DNA from: an uncultured Bacteroidales bacterium
GTDB lineage: Bacteria; Bacteroidota; Bacteroidia; Bacteroidales; Bacteroidaceae
Length of the DNA: 64,000 nt
Assembly: GCA_902801325.1 (NCBI GenBank)
Contig: CADCHQ010000001.1
Coordinates: forward strand, 310,001 to 374,000
Reading direction: 5' to 3'
The position numbers and the translations under genes are program-made. Each line of letters starts with the position of its first letter. Position 1 is the stretch's first letter. Below the pieces are notes generated by a model. The model saw only the letters and a program-made list of their open reading frames with translations, made no database searches and was not told the DNA's origin. Of this stretch, positions 25,256 to 33,784 are shown piece by piece.

Positions 25256-27108
25256 AAGATATTATTATTAATATTATTAATCCTCTCTTTTTCTGTGATT
25301 ATTCTCGGATTTGTATAGTCATCCACTACATTTATCATTCCATATTTCATTGGTTTGGTGATGAAATCCCCCCTATATTTCTTGTTAATGATGCCCGGTG
25401 CAGACATAAGTTTACGCTCAATGGCTGTGGCAAGGACATCTTCGTCACCCAAATACGGGGCGATATGCTCAAGGGGACATGGTTTATACTGCGGATGCAA
25501 TTTGGCGATTTCGTTAACAAGATAAGAACTCTCTCTAATCAGGTAATCTCGTCGCTCATGTACGATGGGGACATCCACCTCCTTCATGATGTCTGGCTTG
25601 TGGTCGCGAAATATGCGCACAGCACGACGAATGAGTTTTGAACTGTCAATTATGTCCGCCGGACGTGCTGCATAATTAGCCTCACAATAACTTACGATGT
25701 GTATAATATGTGGTTCCATACACATCTGGAGGAACGTGCTACGAGCCAGTTGCCACCTTGCATGGTTCATGTCTGCACTCAACGATTCGATGCCCGTTCG
25801 AGTCTCACGATAAATGGGCGCAGGATGAATTCGTCCCAGAGAAATGCGCCGTGCCATCTCCAAACCTGCCTGCATTTTGGCTAAATCAGCATAGTCGCCC
25901 GTTTCCTTTGGCTTATTAAATTGCATCTGCAGCACCATGTTTCCCACGCCACACATTGTCATCACAGCGCTGATAAGAGCATAACTTGTTACAATTATAG
26001 TGTCATGCGCCCAACGCGATGACCATTGGTTGGGGTCATTCATTTCTACGGGAATACCCTGCTTTGCTAATTCCCGAACAGCGGCAAAATGCTCCCTGAT
26101 ATTCGAACGAACATCTGCAGGACCACGCCCGTCCAGCTCATTAAACCAAAATAGCGGAACAGCTTGATGCACACCCTTCAGCATCCCTGCATCTAAGCAC
26201 TGATGAACGAAGTTGACCAAATCCACGACATGGCAGTAGGGCTTTACACCTGGGTAGTTCCCTCGACGTGAAGCCTGAAAGATGGTCACCAAATCCTGAA
26301 AGGTCTTATATGGTACCCCCCCATCATTCTTCAGTATTTCGAACATCTCAGGATGACCGAAATAACGTTGTGACAAATCAGAAGAACCTAATGAAAGCTC
26401 GTCCAGCACCCGCGCCTCAGCAAGTTCCTTGATTCCCTCTACTGTAGGCTTGATGTCAGGTGCAGGAATTCCAAAGTGACTACGAAGCACAGGCATGGGG
26501 CTCTCCTTAATACGAATAGTGTAGTCACCCACAGCTTCAACGGAAGGAATGGGCAACGGGGGCTCATTCTTATAATCATCCCCACGAATGGCCTCATCTG
26601 CCAATTGGTCAAGCAGTTCTATCCCTTTGGGAACCAATTCTTCATAAACCTTCTGAATGACGTCCTCACGATTCTGCACGATGTCAAACAAGTCAACATT
26701 CTCCGCAATTTTTTCACGTATGTTCGGGGAATCCTGAATGAGAATAACAGGCAAGGGTAACTCGTGAACTTTTTGCTTTAGTATTTGTATGGTCTTCGGC
26801 AGACCTGAAAAGAAGATCTTCACGTCATCGCCCTTTTTGATAAGCCCTGACGTGGAAAAATAGTTTATCACTTTGAATAACTCATGCACTGCAACGTCTG
26901 CATTCTGGCGATAGCTTAGCCCAACGTATCTGGGTTTGTATCTATCTATAGCCTCATAGAATGCAGTATAGTCAAGCGAGGGTGATAATATAAGACTCTG
27001 CACTCCACCCATTGCAGCAATTTTGCTTGCATTGTGCATCCCCTCTGTATGAGGATCATTTGCCAATGAGGATGCTACAAAAAGTCTATTACGCTCGTTT
27101 GTGGGCAT
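25252..27108 (-). CDS. Cobalamin-binding glutamate-mutase-like protein (fused B12 and catalytic-domain type)
   Basis: A 618-residue protein. Near its N-terminus DPHTEG (residues 18-23) matches the DxHxxG motif whose His is the lower ligand of cobalamin. 41 residues later comes SYR in the place of SxL, and then SGLP in the place of the GG motif; spacing and order fit B12-binding domains of mutases. Residues about 170-600 (VLDELSLGSSDLSQRYFG, PYCHVVDLVNFVH) look like a large barrel, similar in style to the epsilon subunit of glutamate (methylaspartate) mutase, with a helical tail. No CxxxCxxC radical-SAM motif is present. The ATG at 27108 gives a 20-nt overlap with the upstream gene. I infer a carbon-skeleton rearrangement of an amino acid, for instance glutamate to 3-methylaspartate; the substrate is not shown. 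Confidence 0.62.
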   Translation of the reverse strand: MPTNERNRLFVASSLANDPHTEGMHNASKIAAMGGVQSLILSPSLDYTAFYEAIDRYKPRYVGLSYRQNADVAVHELFKVINYFSTSGLIKKGDDVKIFFSGLPKTIQILKQKVHELPLPVILIQDSPNIREKIAENVDLFDIVQNREDVIQKVYEELVPKGIELLDQLADEAIRGDDYKNEPPLPIPSVEAVGDYTIRIKESPMPVLRSHFGIPAPDIKPTVEGIKELAEARVLDELSLGSSDLSQRYFGHPEMFEILKNDGGVPYKTFQDLVTIFQASRRGNYPGVKPYCHVVDLVNFVHQCLDAGMLKGVHQAVPLFWFNELDGRGPADVRSNIREHFAAVRELAKQGIPVEMNDPNQWSSRWAHDTIIVTSYALISAVMTMCGVGNMVLQMQFNKPKETGDYADLAKMQAGLEMARRISLGRIHPAPIYRETRTGIESLSADMNHARWQLARSTFLQMCMEPHIIHIVSYCEANYAARPADIIDSSKLIRRAVRIFRDHKPDIMKEVDVPIVHERRDYLIRESSYLVNEIAKLHPQYKPCPLEHIAPYLGDEDVLATAIERKLMSAPGIINKKYRGDFITKPMKYGMINVVDDYTNPRIITEKERINNINNNIL

Positions 27109-28396
27109 AGTCTTCAAAGATTTTCTGCAGTTTAGTTTTAATAAACATCTCGTTCCCCTCTGTATCACGTACCGACAAATGGTTTATGATGTATCCTATG
27201 GTTTCCGCCAGTTGTTCTTGATTTGTGGCCACGACACTGATACGACACAGAAGTTGGAACAGAGTTCCGAGGTGCTCTGGTTCAATGGTATCCCCTACAC
27301 CTAATTTCCATGAAACGGCATAGACTTGTGGCAGTTGCTCAATGTCTTCCATCCCAACAATTTCGGCTATCGTACCCTGACGCAAGGGGACTGTAATACT
27401 ACACATGGCATGCCCATCCATATACGGGTCTATACGATTCTCTTCTTGCTCATCACACATCTTCCCGGTAAGGGCGAAACGCACCATCATGCGCAATTCG
27501 TTAGTGTTTGTAGCTATCTCTGTCATCTTATAGGTTTGTCCGCCGCTAAGCCGAAGTCCCATTTCGTAAAAGAAGATGCCTTCTGGTGTCCAGAAAGACT
27601 CCATAAACAGAGCCCCATTCCTTACCCCTACACGATGAAACATGTTCCTCACCTTTGCGTCAAGTGTGCTTATGTATTCATCTGTATGCTTAGATGGATA
27701 AAATGCTGCAGCTGTGATGAGGGCCTTCCCCCGAGTGTCATCTAGTACATATCGATCTCCAACGGCTTGTAGATGTATTTTTCCATCAATCGCAATATAT
27801 CTAACACTCATGGAGGTACCTCCATTTTGGATAAATTTCTCAATGATAACATGCTTCGACGGAGAGTAACTTAAAGCATGCTCTATGGCTTGAGGGTATT
27901 CAAGGGGACTATCACAGTATGTTATCCCACGAGCCCCACTATTATCAACTGGCTTGATAATTATGGCATTCTTCTCAGAAAGATTAGTTGGGTCAAAAGT
28001 TACAGCGTCATATTCGGGAACCGTCGGTACGCCGTTTTCCTTACACATGTGCTTAAATTTGTCTTTATCAATAGCTTTCTCGAAAGCTTCCCGACTTGCA
28101 TAATATGGCAATCCATTTATCTCACACAGATGTTGATAATGCAACAGATAGGAATCGGTAAAGGACGTAAATACTCCATCAACCTGATGCTCTTTTATTC
28201 TCTGCGAAAGAGTGTCATAGTCAGAAATACTGACATCCCAATATTCATCGGCCAGCAGTTTCGCAGGCGATTGTTGTGGGGTATTCCAATCCGTCACGAT
28301 TGTATATGCGCCAAGGTCTTTAGCAGCCCTAACAATGTCACAGGACAAAGCATTTCCACCTAATATGAGGAGCTTTTTATTATTTAGTTCTTTCAT
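27089..28396 (-). CDS. ATP-grasp ligase (carbamoyl-phosphate-synthase-like fold), second copy
   Basis: A 435-residue ATP-grasp enzyme. The N-terminal pre-ATP-grasp domain begins KKLLILGGNALSCDIVRAA. The ATP site has AIIIKPVDNSGARGITY near residues 145-161 and VIIEKFIQNGGTS. The metal-binding end has GIFFYEMGLRLSGGQTYKM, with the conserved Glu and Arg. It is similar in plan to the gene at 29340, so these may be two ligases acting in series. ATGA overlap with the PLP gene. The expected reaction is ATP-driven amide formation between an acyl carboxylate and an amine. Confidence 0.82.
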   Translation of the reverse strand: MKELNNKKLLILGGNALSCDIVRAAKDLGAYTIVTDWNTPQQSPAKLLADEYWDVSISDYDTLSQRIKEHQVDGVFTSFTDSYLLHYQHLCEINGLPYYASREAFEKAIDKDKFKHMCKENGVPTVPEYDAVTFDPTNLSEKNAIIIKPVDNSGARGITYCDSPLEYPQAIEHALSYSPSKHVIIEKFIQNGGTSMSVRYIAIDGKIHLQAVGDRYVLDDTRGKALITAAAFYPSKHTDEYISTLDAKVRNMFHRVGVRNGALFMESFWTPEGIFFYEMGLRLSGGQTYKMTEIATNTNELRMMVRFALTGKMCDEQEENRIDPYMDGHAMCSITVPLRQGTIAEIVGMEDIEQLPQVYAVSWKLGVGDTIEPEHLGTLFQLLCRISVVATNQEQLAETIGYIINHLSVRDTEGNEMFIKTKLQKIFEDYAHKRA

Positions 28397-29343
28397 GTTA
28401 CAATCATGTTAGCAATTTCCTTCATTTCCTCTTCACCATACCTTTGGTCAACGGGCAGGGGTGTCAGGTTCTGCATGAGCTGGTATTCAATAGAACCACT
28501 TTCTGCCCAATCTGCAACATTCGGCCAATAGCAGGCTACAAAGATTTTGTTTTTTATCAAATTCTCTCTCAGACCGTCTGCCGCCGAAAAATAGGGATAT
28601 ATCATAGGGACGGCATCAGGTTCCAGGGTAAGGGTCAGCTGATTGGACTGCCCCAATGCTTGGTGCAGATATTCAAAATTATTTCGGCGCTGTCGGGCAG
28701 CCTGTTTGTAATTGATGGACTGCATAAGACGCTTTGTCAACATCGACATGCGGCGGATGGGAAGTCCAGACATCGCCTCCTCTGTTTTGGAAAAGTCTGC
28801 ATAGCCAGCCTCAGGACCGAGGTCTATGCGTTTGAGCAAGGCCGTCATACGGTCATAGGAAGAATCTTGGTCTAACTTAGAATCTGCTTGTGCATCTGTG
28901 TATAGGTATGCTCCATCGGGCACCCCAAAGAACTTACGGCAGGTATAAAAAGTGTCGATTCCATCAATCGGTTTAGCAAAAAAAGCCTGTGTGTTATCTA
29001 TGATGAGACACTGGCCATAATGCTGTGCCAATTGCTCTGCGTAACGTTGCTTAAGGCCAAAGTAGTTGGTGTAGAGCAAGACCTCAGTGGTGGATAGTTC
29101 TATGTCTTCGCCAATCTCAAACTGCAGGTCAATGTGATAGAATTGATACCCGATGTGTAGCCGCTGAATAGGTTCGAGGACTGCCTCACACGTATAATAG
29201 GGAATGTATATCTTACTTGGCTTACGGCAACGAAGAAGATACTCCAGGCAATTGCGTCCATTGTTCAGCCTGACACCCTCTGAATGATATTCTTCATACC
29301 TGGGGAGCTCCAAAGAAAAGTATCCACCAATCGCCTCTTTCAT
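28393..29343 (-). CDS. Short PLP-dependent aminotransferase-like protein (DegT-related)
   Basis: A 316-residue type-I-fold PLP protein. RNCLEYLLRCRKPSKIYIPYYTC is the usual opening around the cofactor pocket. LIIDNTQAFF supplies the PLP-pyridine Asp. TFYTCRKFFGVPDGAYLY near residue 133 supplies the Schiff-base Lys (CRKFFG). It is shorter than full DegT enzymes (about 370-400). The start at 29343 gives an ATGA overlap with the upstream gene. It may transfer the amino group to a sugar or 2-oxo acid. Loss of activity cannot be excluded. Confidence 0.68.
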   Translation of the reverse strand: MKEAIGGYFSLELPRYEEYHSEGVRLNNGRNCLEYLLRCRKPSKIYIPYYTCEAVLEPIQRLHIGYQFYHIDLQFEIGEDIELSTTEVLLYTNYFGLKQRYAEQLAQHYGQCLIIDNTQAFFAKPIDGIDTFYTCRKFFGVPDGAYLYTDAQADSKLDQDSSYDRMTALLKRIDLGPEAGYADFSKTEEAMSGLPIRRMSMLTKRLMQSINYKQAARQRRNNFEYLHQALGQSNQLTLTLEPDAVPMIYPYFSAADGLRENLIKNKIFVACYWPNVADWAESGSIEYQLMQNLTPLPVDQRYGEEEMKEIANMIVT

Positions 29344-30548
29344 GCCAATACAATCTTCAACCAATCCTGCTGTGTAGCCAATGCCTGCTCTAAATCCTGC
29401 TGAGAATTGAATCTCATGACCAAAGTACCAATGGCATCATTGGCTCCATTGAATCCCTCTACATGGTCACCGCGTTTCACCCATAAGTCCGTCTGTACGA
29501 CACTTTCTTGGTAAGCTTCCTTTTCAATCCGCAGTTCACGGAATGTTCCCGATTGTTCGGTATGCAAGATAATCTCTGCCCAACAACCATTATAGGGCAA
29601 CTGTTCGACATCATCCACCGGCAATCCTACGGCCCCACGAACGGCATTCCCAATTAAATCAATGCCCGTAGCAAAACGTAGCATCTCGGCCAGTCTGTTT
29701 CCACCTCCACGGGGAGAAACCTCCATGATGTAGGGTACACCATTTGTCCCCACGCGCGTTTCAACATTATAAATGGATGTCTGCATTTGCAACAGAGTGA
29801 GCAAACGCTGTATTTCAGAAGTGAGTTCCTGCTCCTGCGCTTTCGTGAAAGTGGAAGGCCAACTATATGCAGAGGGAGTGTAGGGATTGGGGGCATCCGT
29901 GTCGAAACGCTGGGCGGAGAAGGAGACGAACTTGAGTTTGCCCTCAACGGAGAAACAATCCGTATCGGACGAGCAACCTTCCTTCTCGATAAACTCTTCC
30001 ACGATGATGCGACCAGAGATGGAATTTTCCATAGCCCATTCCAAAGCCGGACGCAGTTGGTCTAAGGTATCGACTCTTGTGACACCCTTACTACCAGCAG
30101 AATCGGTTGGTTTGATAATGCAAGGCCAAGGCATCCATGCCACTTCATTCATAGCCTCCTCTACAGAGTCATACCCCTTAGCCTTAGGAACCTTGAAACC
30201 ATTTTGGGTCAGGAACTGACGGAAACGGTCTTTATTTTGTAAGATGCACACCGAATCATAAGGCCCGAAAGCAGGGAGATGCATTTGTTCCTGAACATAA
30301 GCCGCGGTCATTACACCTGGGTCAACGGCAAAAGACATGATGCCATCAATATGTAATTCCTGTGCCAACTTCAGTACTGCATCCTTATCCACAATGCTCA
30401 CATTGTGATATTCATCGGAATATTGATGCGCAATATTGGTGGGTATGTAGTCAACGGTGATGACATATATGCCCAATTTGTGCGCTGCTTCTATAACTGG
30501 TAGCAAATAGCGCAGGCCACCCAGTAGCATCAGTTTCTTCTGTCTCAT
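29340..30548 (-). CDS. ATP-grasp ligase (carbamoyl-phosphate-synthase-like fold), first copy
   Basis: A 402-residue protein. KKLMLLGGLRYLLPVIEAA opens the pre-ATP-grasp domain. PCIIKPTDSAGSKGVTRV near residues 141-158 and RIIVEEFIEKEG give the ATP site. VPYIMEVSPRGGGNRL gives the metal ligands, with Glu and Arg-Gly-Gly. This fold makes amides in amino-sugar acylation, siderophore and peptide assembly. It is coupled by ATGA to both neighbours, so balanced expression with the DegT enzyme is likely. Confidence 0.84.
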   Translation of the reverse strand: MRQKKLMLLGGLRYLLPVIEAAHKLGIYVITVDYIPTNIAHQYSDEYHNVSIVDKDAVLKLAQELHIDGIMSFAVDPGVMTAAYVQEQMHLPAFGPYDSVCILQNKDRFRQFLTQNGFKVPKAKGYDSVEEAMNEVAWMPWPCIIKPTDSAGSKGVTRVDTLDQLRPALEWAMENSISGRIIVEEFIEKEGCSSDTDCFSVEGKLKFVSFSAQRFDTDAPNPYTPSAYSWPSTFTKAQEQELTSEIQRLLTLLQMQTSIYNVETRVGTNGVPYIMEVSPRGGGNRLAEMLRFATGIDLIGNAVRGAVGLPVDDVEQLPYNGCWAEIILHTEQSGTFRELRIEKEAYQESVVQTDLWVKRGDHVEGFNGANDAIGTLVMRFNSQQDLEQALATQQDWLKIVLA

Positions 30549-31657
30549 TTTTCCACAATTGCATTGATTATCCTCTCCACATCCTCTTCGCTCAGGGCAT
30601 GGTGCATGGGCAGGCAGATGACCTCGTCAGCCATCTTGTGGGCCACGGGCAGATTCTCGGGGGCTGCACTGGGCAGACCACGATAGGTGCTGAACTCACT
30701 GATGAGAGGATAGAAATAACGACGGCCGAGGATCCCCTGAGACTTCATCTTGAAGTAGAGTTCATCACGGGTCATGCCGTATTTTTCTGCATCCACAAAG
30801 ATGGGGAAATAGGAGTAGTTGTGCTTGACACCGGGCAGGTCGTCCCAGAAGGTGATGCCTTCTACGTCGCGCAAAGCTTCACGATATCGGATGGCAACCT
30901 GGTGGCGGGCTTCGATGGCAGCATCCACCTGACGCAGGTTGAGCAGACCATAGGCACTGCGAATCTCGTCCATCTTGGAATTGATACCCGGACCTACGAC
31001 TTCCGTTTCTCCTGCAAAACCGAAATTCTTCAGGTAGTCGATGCGTTTCTTGGTCTGTTCATCGTGCATGACCATGGCGCCACCTTCAATAGTGTTATAA
31101 ACTTTAGTGGCGTGGAAACTCAATGTGGACATGTCGCCTGCATTCAGGATGCTTTCCCCATTCACTTCTACACCAAAGGCATGGGCGGCATCGTAAATAA
31201 CCTTTAATCCATATTTGTCTGCAATCGCCTGGATTGCATCGACATTGCAGGGTTTGCCATAAACATGAACTGGCATGATGGCAGTAGTGCGAGGGGTGAT
31301 TGCAGCTTCAATCTTATTTGGGTCGATACACCCCGTTTCCCACTCGATATCAACAAAGACAGGTTTGATATTATTCCACCAAAGTGAGTGAGTAGTAGCT
31401 ACAAAGCTATAAGGTGTAGTGATAACCTCTCCTGTAATTCTAAGGGCTTGCAGGGCCGTAATTAGAGGAAGGGTGCCGTTGGTGAAAAGACTTACATATG
31501 GAACCTTAAGGTATTCAGCTAAAGCCGTTTCTAATCTACGGTGAAAGGAACCATTGTTCGTAATCCACTTGCTATCCCATATTTCCTTCAACAATTCATT
31601 GAATTCGTTCAAATCGGGAAGAAGTGGAGAAGTTACAGTTATTTGGTTTGCTTCCAT
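30545..31657 (-). CDS. DegT/DnrJ/EryC1/StrS sugar aminotransferase
   Basis: A 370-residue PLP enzyme of the nucleotide-sugar aminotransferase family. LFTNGTLPLITALQAL, then TTPYSFVATTHSLWW, VIYDAAHAFG (PLP Asp) and STLSFHATKVYNTIEGGA (Schiff-base Lys) are all intact, and length is normal. It resembles VioA-type enzymes that make 4-amino-4,6-dideoxy sugars from a dTDP-4-keto sugar with glutamate as donor. It is the first gene of the 26-kb minus-strand glycan locus, about 17 bp from a good promoter box. The amino sugar it makes is a natural acceptor for the following ATP-grasp ligases. Confidence 0.9.
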   Translation of the reverse strand: MEANQITVTSPLLPDLNEFNELLKEIWDSKWITNNGSFHRRLETALAEYLKVPYVSLFTNGTLPLITALQALRITGEVITTPYSFVATTHSLWWNNIKPVFVDIEWETGCIDPNKIEAAITPRTTAIMPVHVYGKPCNVDAIQAIADKYGLKVIYDAAHAFGVEVNGESILNAGDMSTLSFHATKVYNTIEGGAMVMHDEQTKKRIDYLKNFGFAGETEVVGPGINSKMDEIRSAYGLLNLRQVDAAIEARHQVAIRYREALRDVEGITFWDDLPGVKHNYSYFPIFVDAEKYGMTRDELYFKMKSQGILGRRYFYPLISEFSTYRGLPSAAPENLPVAHKMADEVICLPMHHALSEEDVERIINAIVEK

Positions 31658-31673
31658 ATATGCATATTTTCGG

Positions 31674-31681
31674 CAAAGGTA
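31674..31681 (-). promoter_or_regulatory. Promoter -7 box of the glycan locus
   Basis: Minus strand TACCTTTG at 31681-31674, only 16 bp before the ATG at 31657, implies a very short leader of about 10 nt. The -33 region is inside the heptad repeat and has no clean TTTG. Confidence 0.6.
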
Positions 31682-31687
31682 CGAATA

Positions 31688-31757
31688 AAAGTTTAAAGGT
31701 AAAAGTTTAATGGGTTAAAAGTTTAATGGGTTAAAAGTTTAACCGTTTTAAAAGCTA
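31688..31757. repeat. AT-rich repeat between rnhB and the glycan promoter
   Basis: Tandem words of the type AAAAGTTTAATGGGTT (16 bp, two copies plus variants) fill the space between rnhB and the glycan locus. They belong to the same TTTAA-word class as 4151, 4552 and 43796. Confidence 0.65.
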
Positions 31758-31766
31758 TTTTAAGGA

Positions 31767-32369
31767 CTAAAAATCCAATTCTAATTGTGTGGGAGGTAGG
31801 AGTTGGAAGGTGAGGCGGTGGTAGGGAGTGGTGCCGTATTTGCGGATGGCTTCACGATGAATGGGGGCAGGATAGCCTTTGTTTGAGTCCCAATGATATT
31901 GGGGATATTCCTGATGAATCTTGAGCATGTAGTCATCACGATAGGTCTTTGCCAAAATAGAGGCGGCGGCAATACTCATGTAGGTGGCATCACCCTTGAC
32001 GACGGTGGTGTGGGGGATGTCCTCGTAAGGCATGAAATGATTGCCATCAATGAGTAGGTGCTGAGGGCGTATCTTCAACTGTGCAACAGCCCTGTGCATG
32101 GCGAGAATGGAAGCCCGAAGAATGTTAATTTTATCGATTTCATCGGCAGAAACGACTCCAACAGCCCAGGCTAATGCTTCACGTTCGACGACCTCTCGAA
32201 GGGCATAGCGTTGCTTTTCAGACAGTTGTTTGGAATCATTCAAAAGGTCGTTGCTGAAATCCTGTGGAAGGATTACGGCGGCAGCATATACAGGACCAGC
32301 CAGGCATCCACGACCGGCTTCGTCACAGCCGGCTTCGATTCTTCCTTCTTGTAAATAGGGTTTGAGCAT
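31767..32369 (-). CDS. rnhB: Ribonuclease HII
   Basis: A 200-residue RNase [22 protein letters not shown] carries the first acidic active-site residues (DEAGRG). LIDGNHF has the next Asp, [16 protein letters not shown] follows, and [16 protein letters not shown] closes the family pattern. It nicks RNA-DNA hybrids, including single ribonucleotides in DNA. The ATG at 32369 is chosen over an upstream start because the protein then has the normal N-terminus; it lies 41 bp past the sufS stop. It is the last gene of the long rimP-suf run. Confidence 0.93.
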   Translation of the reverse strand: MLKPYLQEGRIEAGCDEAGRGCLAGPVYAAAVILPQDFSNDLLNDSKQLSEKQRYALREVVEREALAWAVGVVSADEIDKINILRASILAMHRAVAQLKIRPQHLLIDGNHFMPYEDIPHTTVVKGDATYMSIAAASILAKTYRDDYMLKIHQEYPQYHWDSNKGYPAPIHREAIRKYGTTPYHRLTFQLLPPTQLELDF

Positions 32370-32410
32370 TATCTTTAGGCTGCGATGGTATCGCAGCGTA
32401 CTTAACAAGA

Positions 32411-33721
32411 TTAAAACATTTGTTGGATGCGGAGGATGGCGGATACAAGGGCGTCTACTTCCTCGCGGGTATTATAGAGGGCAAAGGAAGCGCGACAAGT
32501 GCCCTCAATACCGAGACGATGCATGAGGGGTTCGGCACAGTGATGGCCCGTACGAATGGCTATACCGAGGCGGTCGAGGAGAGTGCCCATGTCTAAATGG
32601 TGGATAAAAGCCCCTTTCCCTGCTCCCCCCGTGGAAGGGAGAGATACTAAGAAGCTAATTACGGCATCATGTTGGTTGATATCCTTAGGGCCGAATATCT
32701 TCATACCTGGAATCTCCATCATGCGTTTCATGGCATAGGCTGTTAGGTCTTTCTCGTGAGACTCAATAACATCAAGGCCAATAGAACTAACATAATCGAG
32801 CGCTTTGGCTAAGCCAGTGCTTGCCACGTAGTCGGGTGTACCGGCTTCAAACTTATAAGGAAGGTCATTGAAGGTGGTATGCTCGAAGGTGACTGTCTTT
32901 ATCATCTCACCTCCACCCATATATGGAGGTAGTTTCTCGAGCCATTCTTCCTTTCCATAAAGTACGCCTATGCCTGTGGGACCATAAATCTTATGCCCAC
33001 TGAAAGCAAAGAAATCACAGTCGAGGTCTTGCACATCGACACGGAAGTGAGGAGTACTTTGTGCTCCATCGATGAGAACGGGTACACCATGAGCATGGGC
33101 TATGCGAATGATATCCTTAATGGGATTGATGGTTCCGAGCACATTGCTGACATGGGTGAGACTAACGATACGAGTCTTCTCATTGAAAAAATCATCGATT
33201 CCATCGAGAATTAGTTCGCCTTCATCGCTAATCGGAATAACACGGATCTTTATGCCTTGTCTCGCTTGAACGAGTTGCCAAGATACGATGTTTGCATGGT
33301 GCTCCATCTCGGTGATGAGCACTTCATCGCCCTCTTTCATGAATGCTTGTCCGAAACATGAGGCTACAAGGTTGATGCTCTCCGTGGTTCCACGGGTAAA
33401 GATGATTTCATTGGTGCTGCGGGCATTCAGGAAACGACGTACCGTTTCGCGAGCCTGTTCATGAAGATCCGTAGCTTGTTGTGAAAGGAAGTGGACACCC
33501 CGATGTACGTTGGCATTAACATTATAATATTCGTCTGTCATAGCCTCAACAACGCAACGCGGTTTCTGCGTTGTGGCGGCATTATCCAGATAGACGAGGG
33601 GATATTTATCGTATATCTTGCGGCCCAGGATGGGGAAGTCAGAGCGAATTCCGACCCCTCTTCCAACCTCCCCCGAGGGGGAGGAGAGTTCGCTAAAACT
33701 ATATATTTTCTTCTTTACCAT
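32411..33721 (-). CDS. sufS: Cysteine desulfurase SufS, with two in-frame repeat insertions
   Basis: A 436-residue type II cysteine desulfurase. [33 protein letters not shown], the PLP lysine in [17 protein letters not shown] and the catalytic Cys in [11 protein letters not shown] are intact. It is about 25-30 residues longer than usual. [12 protein letters not shown] (residues 13-24) and [12 protein letters not shown] (near residues 374-385, before the active-site Cys loop) are both encoded by GC-rich palindromic repeats and do not belong to the family pattern. It supplies persulfide sulfur to SufBCD; no sufE or sufU is next to it. It overlaps nothing and starts 63 bp past sufD. Confidence 0.95.
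   Translation of the reverse strand: MVKKKIYSFSELSSPSGEVGRGVGIRSDFPILGRKIYDKYPLVYLDNAATTQKPRCVVEAMTDEYYNVNANVHRGVHFLSQQATDLHEQARETVRRFLNARSTNEIIFTRGTTESINLVASCFGQAFMKEGDEVLITEMEHHANIVSWQLVQARQGIKIRVIPISDEGELILDGIDDFFNEKTRIVSLTHVSNVLGTINPIKDIIRIAHAHGVPVLIDGAQSTPHFRVDVQDLDCDFFAFSGHKIYGPTGIGVLYGKEEWLEKLPPYMGGGEMIKTVTFEHTTFNDLPYKFEAGTPDYVASTGLAKALDYVSSIGLDVIESHEKDLTAYAMKRMMEIPGMKIFGPKDINQHDAVISFLVSLPSTGGAGKGAFIHHLDMGTLLDRLGIAIRTGHHCAEPLMHRLGIEGTCRASFALYNTREEVDALVSAILRIQQMF
32609..32645 (-). repeat. GC-rich palindromic repeat G1, in frame inside sufS
   Basis: On the minus strand CTCTCCCTTCC, a 2-nt turn, then GGGGGGAG followed by GGG and GGGG runs. It encodes [12 protein letters not shown] within the C-terminal domain of SufS. 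Same plan (palindrome, then a G-run tail) as 33652, 33751 and 63778. Confidence 0.7.
33652..33690 (-). repeat. GC-rich palindromic repeat G2, in frame at the SufS N-terminus
   Basis: On the minus strand CTCCTCCCCC-TC-GGGGGAGG followed by a tail ending GAGGGGTCGG. It encodes [12 protein letters not shown] just before the native start of the fold (IRSDFPIL). It is an inverted copy of G3 at 33751. Confidence 0.75.
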
Positions 33722-33750
33722 ATTATTATCTTTTTGCCAATACTATGCTC

Positions 33751-33783
33751 CCTCCCCTCGGGGAGGGTAAGGGGTCGGGGTCT
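33751..33783 (+). repeat. GC-rich palindromic repeat G3 between sufD and sufS
   Basis: On the plus strand CTCCCTCCCC-TC-GGGGAGGG followed by TAAGGGGTCGGGG. The right half has four G-runs and fits a G-quadruplex pattern. On the sense (minus) strand it can pair with G2, placing the sufS start codon in the loop. Confidence 0.75.
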
Positions 33784-33784
33784 C

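Noticed and set aside
28393..29343. Inactive PLP protein or pseudogene
   Set aside because: It is short, but the likely Schiff-base lysine (CRKFFG) and the cofactor Asp are present and the frame is intact and coupled.
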